Source of the DNA: Alteromonadaceae bacterium Bs31
GTDB lineage: Bacteria > Pseudomonadota > Gammaproteobacteria > Pseudomonadales > Cellvibrionaceae
Length of the DNA stretch: 33,800 bases
Assembly: GCA_900177435.1 (NCBI GenBank)
Contig: FXAI01000011.1
Location: 96,658-130,457, forward strand
Reading direction: 5' to 3'
Shown: positions 32,755 to 33,800 of the stretch, one piece after another
Position numbering within the stretch: position 1 is the first letter of the stretch
Layout of the letters: each line of letters begins with the position of its first letter
Notes under the pieces: model-generated
What the model was told of the DNA's origin: nothing
The model's input: the letters and a program-made list of their open reading frames with translations, nothing else
Databases searched by the model: none
Translations under genes and position numbers: made by a program

Positions 32755-33800
32755 ATGAGTGATATGCAGGTAGTTGTCGCTGGTGCGGCTCCTGATACTG
32801 GTAACTTGGGGGTGTCTGCACTTTGTTATTCGGCAGTGTCAAAACTCAACTCGCTACTACCAAATTTGGGTATCAATATTCTTGATCACGGTAGTGGAAT
32901 TCGAAGGGGTGCTTATTCTCTAAATGATGGAACCCAGCTAAATTTGATGGGCGCAAAGGGCTCGCGACGCTTTTTTGAAGGGTCTAATTTCGCCAATATT
33001 CGTTTCTGCACCAAATACCTGCCCGTCACCCAGGAGGCCCGTCTTATGCGAAGAGCCTCCGCAATAATGGATATTAGTGGCGGCGACAGTTTTACTGATC
33101 TGTACGGAAAAAAACGATTTACCACCATTACCTACCCTAAGCTGATAGCTTTGGAAAATAATATTCCGCTGGTGCTATTACCGCAGACATACGGCCCCTT
33201 TGAAAGCGAAGAGCACCGTCGCTTGGCAGAGCATATTGTTCGTGGTGCTAGTATGGCGTTTGCCCGCGACTGCTACTCGTTTGAAGTGCTCAAACAAATG
33301 TTGGGCGATAGCTTCGACCCAGTGCGTCACCAGCAGGCGGTGGATGTAGCTTTTATCCTGCCGAAATCCTCTGACGAGATACTGCAACAGAAAAACATGT
33401 TGCCTGTGGTTGAAAGCGGTAGGGAGATATTTGGCTTTAATATTAGTGGATTGGTGTTAAACGATCCGGAGGGCGCTAAGCGGCAATTCAATATCAGCTT
33501 GGACTACCATCAAGTTGTGCTGAAAACGCTTGAGCATATTCTGGAAAATTCTGACGGCTTGGTATATTTAGTCCCGCATGTATTGGCGCCCCTGGGTCAC
33601 TTTGAATCCGATAACCAAGCATGTGAAACAATAAAGTCAGCCCTGAAACCAGAATATAAAGAGCGTGTGTTCACTGTGACAGGCGACTACGATCAATGCG
33701 ACATTAAAGGTGTTATTGCTCACTGCGACTGGTTCTGCGGTACGCGTATGCATTCCACTATTGCCTCCTTGTCTAGCCAGGTGCCTACAGCGGCAATAGC
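32755..33800 (+). CDS. Polysaccharide pyruvyl transferase family protein (cut by window end)
   Basis: The gene starts at ATG 32755 (or ATG 32764) 18 bp after the chain-length gene and is still open at 33800, giving at least 348 residues. The N-terminus VVVAGAAPDTGNLGVSALCYSAV is the typical start of the CsaB/WcaK/GumL-type pyruvyl transferase fold. Later segments agree: DISGGDSFTDLYG, LPQTYGPFES, MAFARDCYSFEVL, YLVPHVL, and DWFCGTRMHSTIASLSSQVP near the C-terminal end. Members use phosphoenolpyruvate to place a pyruvate ketal on a sugar, giving the polymer negative charge. The position in the EPS locus fits that role; the acceptor sugar is unknown. Confidence 0.88.
   Translation, partial: MSDMQVVVAGAAPDTGNLGVSALCYSAVSKLNSLLPNLGINILDHGSGIRRGAYSLNDGTQLNLMGAKGSRRFFEGSNFANIRFCTKYLPVTQEARLMRRASAIMDISGGDSFTDLYGKKRFTTITYPKLIALENNIPLVLLPQTYGPFESEEHRRLAEHIVRGASMAFARDCYSFEVLKQMLGDSFDPVRHQQAVDVAFILPKSSDEILQQKNMLPVVESGREIFGFNISGLVLNDPEGAKRQFNISLDYHQVVLKTLEHILENSDGLVYLVPHVLAPLGHFESDNQACETIKSALKPEYKERVFTVTGDYDQCDIKGVIAHCDWFCGTRMHSTIASLSSQVPTAAI

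Overview
The window reads as chromosomal DNA of a Gram-negative, probably marine gammaproteobacterium. It has lipoprotein-type lipoboxes, a dTDP-rhamnose pathway, an exosortase/PEP-CTERM envelope system and polysaccharide-active secreted proteins. The mix of a GH43 enzyme, an ExoP-C-like domain and exosortase genes resembles polysaccharide-degrading Cellvibrionales, but that placement is inferred from gene content only. No rRNA, tRNA, IS element, integrase or CRISPR array was found.

Layout. (1) 1-427: a 52-bp tandem repeat, then non-coding DNA. (2) 428-4704: a secreted beta-propeller lipoprotein facing an unknown lipoprotein across a terminator, then a patatin-like phospholipase. (3) 4705-5065: a non-coding gap with two hairpins and a possible plus-strand small RNA ending at a strong terminator. 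(4) 16090 down to 5066, minus strand: a tightly coupled biosynthetic operon encoding an AsnB-type amidotransferase, a free acyl carrier protein, a PP-loop ATPase, a C-A-PCP NRPS with a serine-type specificity code, a membrane-anchored alpha/beta hydrolase, and a KS-AT-ACP-TE PKS whose thioesterase has Cys in place of Ser. (5) 19565 down to 16761, minus strand: a PEP-CTERM-type surface protein, a GH43 lipoprotein and a secreted ExoP-C-like protein. (6) 19843-33800, plus strand: an exopolysaccharide/exosortase locus with rfbA, rfbC, rfbD, rfbB, a WcaJ-type initiating transferase, a family 2 glycosyltransferase, an Alg14/Alg13-type split glycosyltransferase, an exosortase-EpsI fusion, the PrsT-type TPR lipoprotein, a 64-aa mini PEP-CTERM protein, a Wzz-type chain-length protein, and a polysaccharide pyruvyl transferase cut by the window edge.

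How it fits together. The rfb genes make dTDP-L-rhamnose. The WcaJ-like enzyme starts the repeat unit on undecaprenyl phosphate and the glycosyltransferases extend it. Wzz sets chain length, and the pyruvyl transferase probably adds acidic ketals. The exosortase is expected to process proteins ending in the VPLP-type tripartite signal, and two such substrates lie in the window. Both substrate genes have a sigma-54-type -24/-12 sequence with the exact GG-N10-GC spacing about 80 nt before the start codon. They also share an upstream element, GAAATTTTTA-N5-ATGAT. This fits the sigma-54/PrsR control known for PEP-CTERM genes and is the most coherent regulatory signal in the window. The NRPS/PKS operon is the other point of interest. 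I recognise its gene set only by parts, and its product cannot be named. The domains suggest an acyl-serine extended once by malonyl-CoA, with ATP-dependent nitrogen transfer.
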